Origin: Symsagittifera roscoffensis
Lineage: Eukaryota; Xenacoelomorpha; Acoela; Convolutidae
DNA: 64,000 nucleotides
NCBI RefSeq assembly: GCF_963678635.1
Contig: NC_087064.1
Span: 1,705,688 to 1,769,687 of the forward strand
Reading direction: 5' to 3'
This document shows, in pieces, positions 35,006 through 46,258 of this stretch. The position numbers and the translations under genes are program-made. Within the stretch, counting starts at the first letter, position 1. Each line of letters starts with the position of its first letter. The notes under the pieces were generated by a model. It did no database searches, was not told the DNA's origin, and worked only from the letters and a program-made list of their open reading frames with translations.

Positions 35006-36697
35006 GGGTTGTTAGTTAGATGGATCGTGAATGGTTAATATTAAATATTTTATAGAGATAAAATATCCAATTTATAACCAAATAATAAATATAGTTTAAA
35101 TCTGGTTCCACCCATCCGGGGTTTACAGAGTTTTGAACCTTAGATCTTCTATCTGTAATGAAGGATGGATGTTGGTCGTTTTTGTTTGACGAGCATCATT
35201 TCCTGTTTTGTTCTTGAAGAAGAAAGCTCCAAGACGCTGTAGTCATCGATAGAAAGTTGTTAGTTATCGTTTGACAAAGACTAAGACTGTCAATGAAATC
35301 AATCTGATTTCAAGTTAGTTTGCTATGATCATCCGTTCTTGATTGATTGTGGAGAACTGTGTTTCGATCCGGTTTGGGAATGGCGTGAAGATCGTGTTTG
35401 GAGATAATGCCTTGTAGCTCGGATCTGTACGTATACTTGAACATCGAGATGGTCATTGGTCTGATTCAATGAAGTCCTTTTCTGCGAAGTCAAGTCGTAC
35501 TCTAAATATCTATGAGTTGTGATTGTGAGCGGCATGTCAGTTGTATTTAGCCATCCTGTAGGTTGAGTGTGATGGGTTCGTCTAGTCTTTGGATGCTCGT
35601 TCTTGTGGTTGTTCAGGATCTATGTACTGCATATTATAATTTACATTTTATAAAATTTTGTTAGTTCTTCTTTTTAGTTATGATTTTGATTAATTGTTTT
35701 CGCAAAAGCGTTTTAGTTTTAGTTCAGTTATTTTTAAGAGTTACTCACACTTGAGTACCTCTTGTCAAAAATAGTGATTTGTTCACAAAGCGTGGATGTA
35801 GCACGGTGGGTTAGGCCGGCTATAGAGCATGCTCAGGACGTCCTCTCTGGTGGGTTAGGCCAGGAACGGGAGTATGATTTCGTGCTGGATTTTTAAGGGT
35901 TCATGTTTTGTGTTAACTTTTGTGTTATATTATTTTTTGTTTTTCTTTTGTTTCGTTGGTTGTGTCCTTTTCTCAAAAATCAAATTGTTTGTGGTTTGAG
36001 TTTGTCTTGCGATTTTTTGGTGTTTTATTGTTTCTTTTTTAGACGTGGTAATAGTCTTCAAAAGAATAATTCATCCAGTTTTAAGCTGGTTTAATCCGTT
36101 TTGGGTACCGTGGATTTTCTTTTCTTAGTCATGCTGTTAGTTTATAGTTTATGGTGTTTAGTAAGCTGCTTTGGTTTGTTTGGTTATTATATAATTCCAT
36201 TCCAACCGGGTTAAAGGAAAAATGGAAACTTGTTTTTGCTTGTTTGAGTTGTTGTTAGTGCAAACTTAAAACCCCAATTCATTATTTTAAACAATTCTTC
36301 GTTGGCGAGCTGTCCGATTGTGGATAGAATTTCCGTGCGTTTAAACAGAAGTTATTGAAAAGGTTAGTACTCCATTTCATTTGTATGAATTTAATGCTTT
36401 TAAGGTGAAATTTTACTGCTTTTGGTGTTGAGAGGTATACATTTATTTTCAATGTATTTTAAATTTACTACATTTGGGGGAATAATTTAGAAAGGAATTT
36501 ACTACTTTGATTTAACTTTTACTGCATCATTTTGTGCTGTTGGTTTGATAGAGTTTAAAATAGAAAACAGAGTTTATATTTTTATTTGTCTTTTCTTGTT
36601 TTGAAGGTGATTGCGATTTGAAGGCTACAGAGAATACAAATTCCTGAATAAAATGGTTAGTTCGATTTTGAATTAGTTAGTTTGAAAATTATTAAAT
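35006..36697. other. Non-coding; possible LTR or 3' region of retroelement
   Basis: This stretch follows the last ORF of the - strand retroelement and should contain its 3' untranslated region and 3' LTR. I found no matching copy at the 5' side (51.65 kb), so LTR limits cannot be set. GTGGGTTAGGCC occurs twice (35808-35875 region). At about 36300 the + strand reads TTGGCGAGCTGTCCGATTG, which resembles a primer-binding site, but in the wrong orientation for this element. Confidence 0.35.
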
Positions 36698-37885
36698 TCA
36701 TAAATACCTGTAGTCATCTGGGAAAAAGCCGTGTGGGAAAATGTCGTGAATAACGTCTGAGGTAGTTAGTAGTTTTGCTAGTATGCGTATTATTTTTTTA
36801 GTTTGCAACAGTGGCCAAAGCAATTGCAGTGCTTTGATGGTTTTTAGTTCTTCGGTGACTAGTGCAAATTCATGAGGTGTGTTCTGGATTAGATTATAAA
36901 ACTTATGTTTATGTTTAGTACTATGGATGAATTCTAAAATGGGTACTTCTATGGGTTGAATATATTCATGCCGAATGATCAGAGGCCGGGATTCTTCGTC
37001 ATTGAAAGTCTTCGTGAGGGGACAAAAAATATACATTTGAGTGATGGGATCATAATTCCGGAGGATGCCTTGGAAGTTGGTATTTTTAATGCAATACGTG
37101 AAGTTTAGAAAAAATGGTGAGCTGTATTTGGAATTAATGAACTGAAATCTGTGGTGAGGTTGGCGTGATGGTGTGTGATTTTGGATAAAGCGATAGTAAG
37201 TATAAGTATGTGTTTGCTTAGCTCGCAACATGATGTCGTGTGAGCAGTGCAAATCGCGTTCATTTGGTGTCAGGAAGTGAAAGGTTAGTGAAAATGTTTG
37301 AAATTTTTCACGAAATGATTCATATGCTTGGATGTCTGATAGTGCTTCTGAAATAATTTGATCATGCGTTTTATCTAGTCTGTTGAGTGTGAATACGTAT
37401 GATGATTTAATAAAAAAACTTTTCTGTGATTTGTGGATTTGCAAATTTATCGTCATCAAGAAATTGGTCTTGATTAGATCTGATCATGTTATGATCGTAA
37501 TATTCAATTGAATAGTCGTTAGCGCGGGTTGCAGTGAATGTTTTTAGTAATTTTTTATATCCTACGTATGTAAATGGTCGTGGAGTGAGTGCTGTGGTTA
37601 ATCTGAATAATTCGTCTTTATTCTTTTTTTTATCGATAGTGGTGTTATAGAGTGGTAGCGTAAGGGGATTAGTGAAATTATAATAAGCTGTCCAATGAAG
37701 TATGGGTATTAATACATGTTCATCTACAAAATGACGTGGTTCAGGGTTAGAGTCGGATTGATTTAGTGTATATTGGGGAAAAAAGGTAGGGTTATTTGAA
37801 GAAAATTCGTAGTATTGGTGTGGTCTGGATGATTGATATATTCTCGGGCGGTTCCGGGTTTGGATGGGAATGGATGATTGGGGAA
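36698..37885 (-). pseudogene. Unknown 3' ORF of retroelement, C-terminal part
   Basis: Two overlapping open stretches in different frames (about 37885-37420 and 37459-36698) read as one protein of about 390 codons with a single frameshift near 37430-37450. Composition is ordinary globular: many aromatics, His and Arg, few low-complexity runs, and no transmembrane segment or Cys cluster that I can see. It follows the Ser/Pro-rich segment at 38847-37917 and may be the same protein. I do not recognise a family. Position, 3' of env, is where some retroviruses and errantivirus-like elements carry accessory genes. It could also be a captured host gene. Confidence 0.5.
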
Positions 37886-37916
37886 TTTACGTTTAAAAGT
37901 TCTATAAGCACGGTTA

Positions 37917-38847
37917 TTACTGTTGGATGATTCTGTGGAAGTGGATGAATGAGCTAATGATGGAGTATAATCTGAAATTGGTGTGGGTGTTGATGGATTT
38001 GATGATGTTATTGTTGATGATAATTGGTGAATAGTGAGGGTGTGGGGGAGATAGCAATTGTTGTTGGAGTGTAATGAAATTATCTAGTTCTTCGGAAAGT
38101 TGGATATTATCAGGGGAGTTAGCGCAGGGTGCATTGAACAGCTCCATACCAGGATACCACGATGAGCAGACAAGTTGGATCACTCCACCGATCAAACTCC
38201 CACCCTGCCAACCTCCAAAATCTACTCCCTATTGTCCCACTTTTTGCTTTTCCGCCACCTGATTCACCACAAGCTAACACATCATCCGGCATGAATTCTG
38301 ACACTAACTCAGACATCACAAATTATACAACAACTTCAAAATTCAATAATTCTGATATTGAAACCCCCGACGAATTCGCCGATTCGGAACCATCCCCTTC
38401 TACACATACCCCGACCAGCTCAACAAATTTCCCAAAACCCTCTTTCCAACCTATCCACAATCTGCATGAGTTGTTGGTTGAGCGTTCATTATTGAATGGG
38501 GAGTATGTTGGGGTTACTTGAGAAGGATTGTAGGGAGATGTATGTTGGCTATGGGATTGTTTAGGTTGGAAAGAGGGTTTTGGGAAGGTTGCTGAGCTGG
38601 TCGGGGTATGTGTAGAAGGGGATGGTTCTGAATCGGCGAATTCGTCGGGGGTTTCAATATCAGAATTATTGAATTTTAAAATTGTTGTAGAAATTGCTGA
38701 GTTAGTGTCAGAATTCATGCCGGATGATGTGTTAGCTTGTGGTGAATCAGGTGGCGGAAAAGCAAAAAGTGGGATAATAGGGAGTGGATTTTGGAGGTTG
38801 GCAGGATGGGAGTTTGATCGGTGGAGTGATCCAACTTGTCTGCTCAT
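37917..38847 (-). pseudogene. Unknown 3' ORF of retroelement, Ser/Pro-rich N-terminal part
   Basis: Starts with the ATG at 38847 (MSRQVGSLHRSNSHPANLQN), just 70 bp after the env-like stop. The following about 110 residues are rich in Ser, Pro, Asn and Thr, including SEPSPSTHTPTSS. The frame then enters an inverted copy of its own 5' part (38452-38132), so the reading there is antisense nonsense. A related frame resumes at 38195-37917 (GMELFNAPCANSPDNIQLSE, then LDNFITLQQQLLSPP). TTTTTTTAG lies just before CGCACGATG, so a spliced subgenomic message is possible. Function unknown. Confidence 0.45.
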
Positions 38848-38908
38848 CGTGCGCTAAAAAAATGATTATTTTGAAACTGAAAAGTGGTGGTATGGAGCTG
38901 TTCAATGA
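38132..38908. repeat. Large inverted repeat, arms about 320 bp
   Basis: Left arm 38132-38452 is the reverse complement of 38573-38908, around a 120-bp spacer. Both arms carry the start of the retroelement 3' ORF, so the same peptide start (MSRQVGSLHRSNSHPANLQN) reads rightward from 38162 and leftward from 38847. The arms differ by scattered substitutions and by a stretch of about 30 bp present only in the right arm, between CTCCATAC and GATGAGCAG. Confidence 0.92.
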
Positions 38909-38915
38909 TTTGTTC

Positions 38916-40440
38916 TTATGTATCGTCAATTGAAAGTTGTTGTGTCACTATGTGTTGGATGGGTCTTTGTATATGGCTGGGTCTTAAGTTTAGGGGGTTT
39001 GTGATTGCTAAGTTTCGAAAATATCGTGAGACTAAAGATAAGGGATGATTATTTGGCAAATGGGATGCCGTAGGTAATGCGTTTGTATTATTATTTGAGT
39101 CATCGTATGTGTTGGGATTTGTTGATAGTTTTGTATTGTATTCTTTAATTTGTGCATCTAGGAGGATCTTATTTATTGATGATGAAAATATTCCAAAAAT
39201 TCCTGCAAATAATATGCGTGCTACGCTGGCTTGTCTGTTTACTTGTGTATGTATTCCGCATGTGTTATAGATTCCTTTTAGTAATGAGAAAAGAAATCCA
39301 ATAAAATTAAGCATTGCGTATAGGATAGTCAATCTTTCTAAGATGTAATATGGCCACCCTAGAAAGGCTAAAACTTCGTTTTCCAAATTTACAAAACTAA
39401 AGATATTGATTGGTATTATATCTTGTGGTCGATTTTTTTCACCGTTTAAACATATGTAATCGTTGATTTCTTTAAAATATCCGCTGTAATCTTGTGCGTA
39501 AATATCTAAAAATTCTGCTGTTTCTGCAATTTTTCGTAATTTTTGGTCTATTGATTGTCGTTGTATACTGTCCATTTGTGTTAGTAGTTCTTGAAACTGC
39601 TGTGTTCTAATGTGATGTTGTATATCGGATTTAGAATATATACCGATTGATTGTAAGTCGATATTTGGGTTGCGAGCGATAGCTCGAATGTTTTCTGGTG
39701 AAAACTTTTTTAGTGGCTGCATGAGTGTAGGGTATGGTGTAAGTAGATAGTATTTATCTTCGTCAGGGTTTAATTGTACGACGTTGTGGCTATTTTCTGA
39801 TCCACATGGGACTGCGGTATCCCAAAAATATGTTCGTCTTGAAAGTGTATCAACAAAATGTACTTTATTTTTGTAGAACATGGGGATTCTTTTGTAACAA
39901 CGTTTGTCTTCAAAAACATATAGTGATGATACTTTTTTGGTGTAAGTATAAAACCATGAAATGTTTCCTTCATAGTCAAGGAAATTTGATCTATTTCCGG
40001 ATAACAAATATCCTGCGTATGGTATTTTGAGTACTGCTAATGCGAGTGACTGTAGAATTTGTGTTCTTTCTAATTCGCATAGTTGATGGAGTGTTTCTAA
40101 TTCAGAAAGTGACATTTCTTGGAAAATTCTACTAATTTATTAGTCTAATTTCATATCTAAGTGAAGGTCATAATGTATTGCGCCAAAATGTGATAGAAAC
40201 ATTCGTGGTCTAGTCGGTTTTTATTTCCGTTTCAGACTTGCGAGCAATGTACTTTCTTTTCGGAAAATGTTGCTGTAAACATGTATCCTGTTAATGTTGT
40301 TGATCGGGCTTTTGAGTATAGTGTTGCTTTTACATGTGTGCTTTCTATAGCTTGTGGTTCTGATTCGCATTGTGTTACTTGGTTTAGAGCGTAATTGTGT
40401 AGTGTTTTTTTGTTCGTTTTCTTCACAATCATAGTGCGTT
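38916..40440 (-). pseudogene. Env-like protein, membrane-spanning part, decayed
   Basis: The longest frame, 40115-38916 (399 codons), includes paired Cys in its first third, and a long hydrophobic segment around residues 260-290 (LTILYAMLNFIGFLFSLL), preceded by a helix-prone stretch. A second hydrophobic run lies near residues 300-320. The tail is polar. The frame to its right (40432-40232) carries further Cys and reads into it after a frame change and two stops near 40140-40220. Position 3' of integrase and the membrane segment support an envelope-like role in entry or spread. No furin site or fusion peptide can be fixed by eye. Subfamily unknown. Confidence 0.6.
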
Positions 40441-41960
40441 ACTAATAAATCCTGAGGTCCTGTACGAGGGGATGGATTTGTATGTTGTTCAGAAAAAAAT
40501 TAGAAAAAGAATGTGTTGAAACGTAAATATTTTTAAAATATACATGTGTATGATAATCCGGAGTATGGGTTATAAAATGTGATATATCCAATTGTGTTTT
40601 TAGTGTATCTATCGTATTTATATATTACTTCAGTTGTTATACATGGAGGAGGTAGTGATTGAGCTGTTATGTTTGGTGGACTTAAGGGAAAAGGGTGTTG
40701 AACAATATTATTAACTTTGACTGTGATCTCAACTTTAATTTTCAAACTTTAATTTCAAACTTTGAATTCAAACTTTAATTTGTCAAGACTGTTTTGTTGA
40801 AGTATTTGAATGTTATGTTCTCGGATATCTTCGTGGTTATCTTGTCTTTATTGTTATCTATTAAGTGCCCAACTATGGAGTCGGCTGCTTTCTTGATGTT
40901 GTCCAAATAATGGGGGAGGTGCTACGAAAGTATTCCAATCTAATCGTAAAGGGATATTTGACGATGATTGTTCTCGGTATCTAGCGTCGAGGTTGTTTGG
41001 AAAATTTAAAGGGAAAAGTGTTGGTGAGACTTGACTTATTGATGGTGTTGACGAAAGTGAGAATGTTTCTGGTAATGATGATAGTGTTGTATCAGAAGAA
41101 TAATCTATTGGTTCATTTACTGTGTTCAGTTCACCTTGTGTTTATGAGTGTGTTGTCCAATATGGTGGTCTTTCTGTGGTGTCTGGGAGGTTAAAGGGGT
41201 TTTCTCGGCTTTGTTGTGATGGGGGCGTTGAACCTAGGTAGTCTGAGGGTATATTTGAGATGCTATGTTGTGAAAGAAGTGTGGTAGTTTCAGGTAGTGT
41301 ACTGCTTGAAAGTTCTGAGATAATTGGTGTTGTTGGTGATTGAGGTATATTAAAATGAAATCTGGGGGTTTGAAAATTTCTATTTCTTTGCGGATGTATA
41401 ATTTGTCTATGTATCTCATATGTATATTGATTTTGGCTAATATGTTTAACTCTTGTTGCAAGGTGGGGTATAAGTTACATGTTGGTTGACTTAAAGATGC
41501 TTGTCGATGAACGGGTTCTAGTGGTTTTGATAAGCGTGCGTGTCGTTCTTCAAAGGTGTATGGATTATCTTGAAAAGAATTGCGTGTTGATGTTTGAGGA
41601 TTGTTTGTAGTTGTAGGTTTTATTGGACTTTCTTGGGATTTGGTTGGTGGGGGCTGGTTTGGTGGTGGTGGTTGATTAGCAATTTTGGAAAGGTATCTGA
41701 TTTTTAATTTTTTCTGGAAAATTTGTGTTTGTTATAATAATCTTCAATAAAGAGTATCAAGAGGATGGTTGCTAGGCCAAAGGTGACTATTGCCTTTTTT
41801 ATACATCTGCACAATTTCATGATGAGGGAGATTAAAAATGTGAGGAAAATTAGAAATAAAAGAAAAATATCTGTTCGACTGAAAATAGTTCGTATCATTT
41901 AGATAGATTATACGTATTCGTACCTGTAGATGTGGTCAAGGATTTGGGAGAGTTGGAGAT
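40441..41960 (-). pseudogene. Env-like N-terminal frames, fragmented
   Basis: Three pieces read leftward. At 41898-41704, MIRTIFSRTDIFLLFLIFLT begins a short frame with a strong hydrophobic segment (signal or membrane anchor). At about 41690-41234 is a Pro/Gln/Asn-rich frame ending in HQQHQLSQNFQAVHYLKLPH. At 40745-40533, a frame contains ITVKVNNIVQHPFPLSPPN and two Cys. They are separated by stops and shifts, so the original protein boundaries are uncertain. They lie between the integrase and the main env-like frame. Confidence 0.4.
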
Positions 41961-42235
41961 ATATTTCAAATAGGGAATAGAAAATTTAAAAAAAGATTGC
42001 AAAAATTATAGAAAATATTATTATGAATTCAAAAGTTTCAATGAAAAGGTATATCAAAAATTGAAATAGATTGAAAAATTTTGTGATGAGGTTTAGAAGT
42101 TTTTGTTTTATGTGGGTTTTTTTTTTGGTTCTGGTGTGTTTGATCTTTGAGGGTCTATATTCTACTGTTGAATTGTTTTTGTATTTTTGGTAGTATTAAC
42201 ATGTTGATTTTGTTCTATTTGTGGGTTATTTTGAA

Positions 42236-43490
42236 CTATGTGAAAACCTGTGAAAGAATATAATGAGTTAATTCGCGAAGTGCGTACTCCTTGGGATAAT
42301 AAGGTAAAAGGTTTTTACGGTGTTGTATGATTTCTTTCATGCTGGAGTCAGTAAGTTTGTATGTTTTTTCAGTGGGTTTATCAATTAATTGGTATGGTCC
42401 TTTTCGAAGTGGTTGTAATTTTTTTGATATTCCTTTTTGTGTATTAAAATTAGGTGTTAAAAGAAATGTTCCAATTTTTGAGTCTGTGGCTGGCATGAAG
42501 CGTGAATTAGTTTGGTTATTTGTATTTTGCCTTTGTAACAATTTTTTGTTACTTTTCGGTAGATTTCATTGTGTTTTTTATCTCTTTTTAAAATCCATTC
42601 GGTATGTGTACCGGAAGCTAATTTCAAAATTTGTGGATGATGAAAGTGGTCTTCATCATGTGTGTGTAACGGTAGGTTATAACAAATTGAATCGTTGTTG
42701 GGTTGACAATAACCTTGTGCATTTTTATGAGCGTTTGCTGTAAAAAAAGATTGGTTTTCGTGGCTTTTGATTAAAAACCATTTCGTATGGTGACATTCCT
42801 AAGGTTGTTGTAATTTGTGAATTATAGGGTAACGGGAACAATTTAACATCTGTTGACCATTCAGTATATCGTGTATCATTTCCATTAATGAAGCATCTGA
42901 GGTATTCTTGTAGTGAACGGTTCATACCTTTGACTAACCCATTTGTCCAAGGTGCATGAGATGTACATGGTTTATGTTTGATATTATATAGGTGGCATAA
43001 TGTGATGATTTCGTTGTTAATGAATTCTGTGCCATTATCTGTGACTAGTTTTTCTGGTAGTCCGAATTTAGCTAACCAATGTTGGTAAAGTGTTGTGTAT
43101 GCGTAGTATGCATTACAATGTGGTACTGGGTTGAGTGCTACGTAGTGTGTAAACGCATCAACAATTACCATAAAATAAGAATTTCCTTCGGAGGATAGTG
43201 AAATTGGTCCTTTTGTGTCGAATGAAATTCAATGATTGAAATATAGACTTTGTCCTTTAAAATCTTGTTTTGTTGCTATTTGTTTTTGATTTGGATATGG
43301 TTTATTTATATGGCATATTATGCAATCGTGGCATAATATTTTAATCCGAATTGGTGCATTTGGGAAGTAAGCAGTTTGTGTAAAATTTGAATATGTCTTT
43401 TCTGATCCTGAGTGTCCTTTTGTATGTTGTGTATGGGATATGTCAAATGCTATCAGCATCATGCTGAGGGGGAGACAGTGTACTTGAAAA
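42236..43490 (-). pseudogene. Retroelement integrase, catalytic Glu replaced
   Basis: Three frames in order. The H2C2 zinc-binding domain is at 43462-43229: HTQHTKGH, then CHDCIIC. The catalytic core is at 43171-42725: VDAFTHY has the first Asp and TDNGTEF the second. Exactly 35 residues after the second Asp, where family members have Glu, stands Lys in NGLVKGMNRSL (codon at 42929-42931, AAA). The C-terminal GPY/F-type module is at 42541-42236: LRKGPYQLIDKPTEKTYKLTD. A TGA interrupts the frame near 43230, and a frame change or gap lies between core and C-terminal domain. The lost Glu would abolish strand transfer. Confidence 0.9.
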
Positions 43491-44162
43491 TCTGGTGTTT
43501 GATATTCTAAAAGGTCTGTGATTTCATTAATAGTTGTAATATTGTATTTTCTAAAGTATCGGAGGAATGTTTTATATCCTAAAATTGTTGTATCAGCTTT
43601 TGTTGGTTTTGTTTTTTACTTGTGCCATGATTTGAGTTGGCGAATTACGGGATCAAACTTTGATTTTTCTGTAATAACTGTAGTGTAATTTTTTCTGTTG
43701 GTGGTAGAAAAATATTTTCAACTACTATTTTTGATAAAGGAATTGTGTCGAGTGGGTCATGAAGATGAAAAACTTGATTTATCGTGTATTTTGAATTATT
43801 TATTGGTAGTCCTGATAACTTTTTTTATCAGTTAAATTTTCTTTTTCTATCAATGGAAAGGTGTCTTTTTTGTGTGGTTGTTATTTGATTGTTTTTTGTT
43901 GAGTATTATTTTTTATCCAATGTGAATAGGAATTGGTTTGAATGTGGATGTTCCTGATAGATCTTTTTCATAGTGGTTATTTTGACAATCTAAATGGAGT
44001 GGGAAATGTTGTAAGTTATTTATTTGTGAGTGATCTATATCAGTTTTTACTGCATATTTGCATTCCAATCTGGGTGATGTTTCATTTTTTGCAAGATAGA
44101 ATTTAATATTTTGTTTTACGTTTTTTTAATTTTAGTGTTTTAGTTTGTTTTAATATACATTT

Positions 44163-46240
44163 TTATATTTCAACTGTAGTTTTTCGTTTAAGTTGTTCAA
44201 GTGGTGTATTTCTACTTAATGTATCTGATAGTGCAAGATTTTTTCCTGCTGTCCAAACTATATGTAAGTTTGGGAATTTCCTTACAGTTAATTGAAATCT
44301 ATAAACTCTATGGTTTGGGTTTGATTTCTGTGTAAAAAGAAATATTATCGGTTTATGATCTGTAAATAGAACTGTTGAATGTTTAGATCCAAGTCTTAGA
44401 ATTTCATATTCGGTAATTGTGTATATTATTGCTGTGCATTCTCTCATAAGAGTCGAGAGTGGTAGTTCAGCTTGTGTAAATAAGCAAAAATTTTCTGATA
44501 TAAGATTCATTTTGTTTGTTCCACTGTGTGATTGTAGTAATGCTGCGCCGATGCCAAAGTTTGAAACATCGCACATTGCATAAAATAGTTGATTTGAATC
44601 AGGTATTGTATTTGATATTTGTTCTGTTAACAATTTTTTTATTTCTTCGAATCTTGTTTGATGTTTGGTGGTCCATTCGAAGTTATTTTGTTGTCTAAGG
44701 ATGTTATAGAAAGGTCTTAAGTATAATTGCATTTTGTATACATATTTACTTGAGAAATTTAACATTCCAAGGAATTCTTGGATTTTCTTTTTGTTTGTTG
44801 GTGGTTGGAGTTTTTGAATAGCATCAATGCGTGATTTTAATGGAGTGATTGTTTTTCTTTCTATATTATGTCCTAAGAATTTAACTCGTGTTAAAAAAAA
44901 AGAAGTGTGATTTATTGGGGGCGGCCTTCAGATTTTCGTTCTGAAGTATTTTGTGATAGTTTTCTAAGACATTGAACATTTCCTCTTTTGTTTGTGATTG
45001 CATAAAAACATCGTCTAAATAAGTGATTGCGTTTTTCTTGAGTATTAGTGGTCTAAAAATTTTGCTCATAAAAGCTGAAAATGCTGCTGGTCCTATGGAT
45101 ATTCCATAGAATAGGCGGTTGAATTCATATTGCTGATTTCCAATAACAAATTGTGTTAAGCGTCGCGATTGTTCATCTAGTGGCATTTGATTATATGCAC
45201 TATTCATATCTGCGGTTGTAAAATATTTTCCGTTTATTTTTGTTAAAATAACTTGTATTGGTTCAATAGGCCAATTGCATTTTGATTCGTCTATTAGTGA
45301 ATTAAGGTATCTAGCATCTAGAACTATTTTTAATGATTCTCCTTTTGCTAGGATGATAACAGGGTTGATAAATGTGTTACCTTTTGGTTGTTCTTCTTTG
45401 TTTACCGGTGAGATAATATTATATTGTTCTAAAATATCGAGTAATCTGTTTACTTTATCATGTAAGTGAATTGGTACTTTACTTGCTCTTTGTTTTTTGA
45501 AAACTGCGTCAGGTTTTAGTGGAAGGTGTAGTGATGAGCTGATTTTGCCAACATCAAATTTAGATGTTGCATAGACTGATGAATATTTTATTAGCTGTTT
45601 GGCTAATTTATCAAATTCGTCTTGTGTTATTTGTGAATGTTGAAAGTTAAACATTGTTAAAAACTTCTGTTGAGTCTCTGTGTAGTTACTTATGTTGAAT
45701 GTAGGTTTGAAATATGGAGTTTTTGTGAAATAATCTGTATTTCTTTTTTCATTACTTATTATATTATTTATGGATAATTCTTCATTAAGAATTGTGGATT
45801 GACAAATATCTAATAATTGGAGTATATTATTTACGCGGTATTCTTTTTCGTGTATTGGTGATATCGTAGCGTTGGTTTCGCAATAGCCTAAAAGTCCTAA
45901 AGGTAATGTTACTTGATAGGGTGTATTGTTGTATACATGTAGAGATATAATATCTGAATTCGAGTTTTTCAAATATTTTATGGATGAGATTGTGATTTTG
46001 AAAAACTTATGGATAGGTTTGAATTCAAAGTCTGACATATAGAGTTGTTGTTTATTTTGTTTTTTATCATATTGGTGAACTTGTTTTATTGAAAAATTAT
46101 ATATGTTTCCTGATAGTGGTTTCAGGTGTTTTCTTTGTTGGTTATATATTGGATAAATTTTTGAAAAGAATGGTGGTTGTTTGTTTAATCTTTGGAAAAA
46201 TGTTAGGGATGTGTCTTTTGTTTTTGTGTATTTGGATAAG
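44163..46240 (-). pseudogene. RT-RNase H module, downstream copy
   Basis: Frame 46038-44881 carries the RT: VLDARYLNSLIDESKCNWPI, FTTADMNSAYNQMPL (motif A Asp present), YGISIGPAAFSAFM and ITYLDDVFMQS (YLDD present). A frameshift in an A run near 44890 breaks it. The RNase H follows at 44765-44163: MCDVSNFGIG, MRECTAI, FTDHKPI and SDTLSRN, the D-E-D-D set. The tether (QKLQPPTNKKKIQEFLGMLN) lies between. Ty3/gypsy-type order. It joins the complete integrase to its left. It starts near 46240, where it abuts the truncated integrase of the upstream copy. Confidence 0.93.
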
Positions 46241-46258
46241 GTTTATTTAGCTGACATA

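Noticed and set aside
38162-38521. Plus-strand gene starting MSRQVGSLHRSN
   Set aside because: It is the inverted arm of the - strand retroelement ORF and runs into antisense sequence after the arm ends.
42327-42743. Plus-strand 138-codon frame
   Set aside because: Antisense shadow of the integrase C-terminal region.
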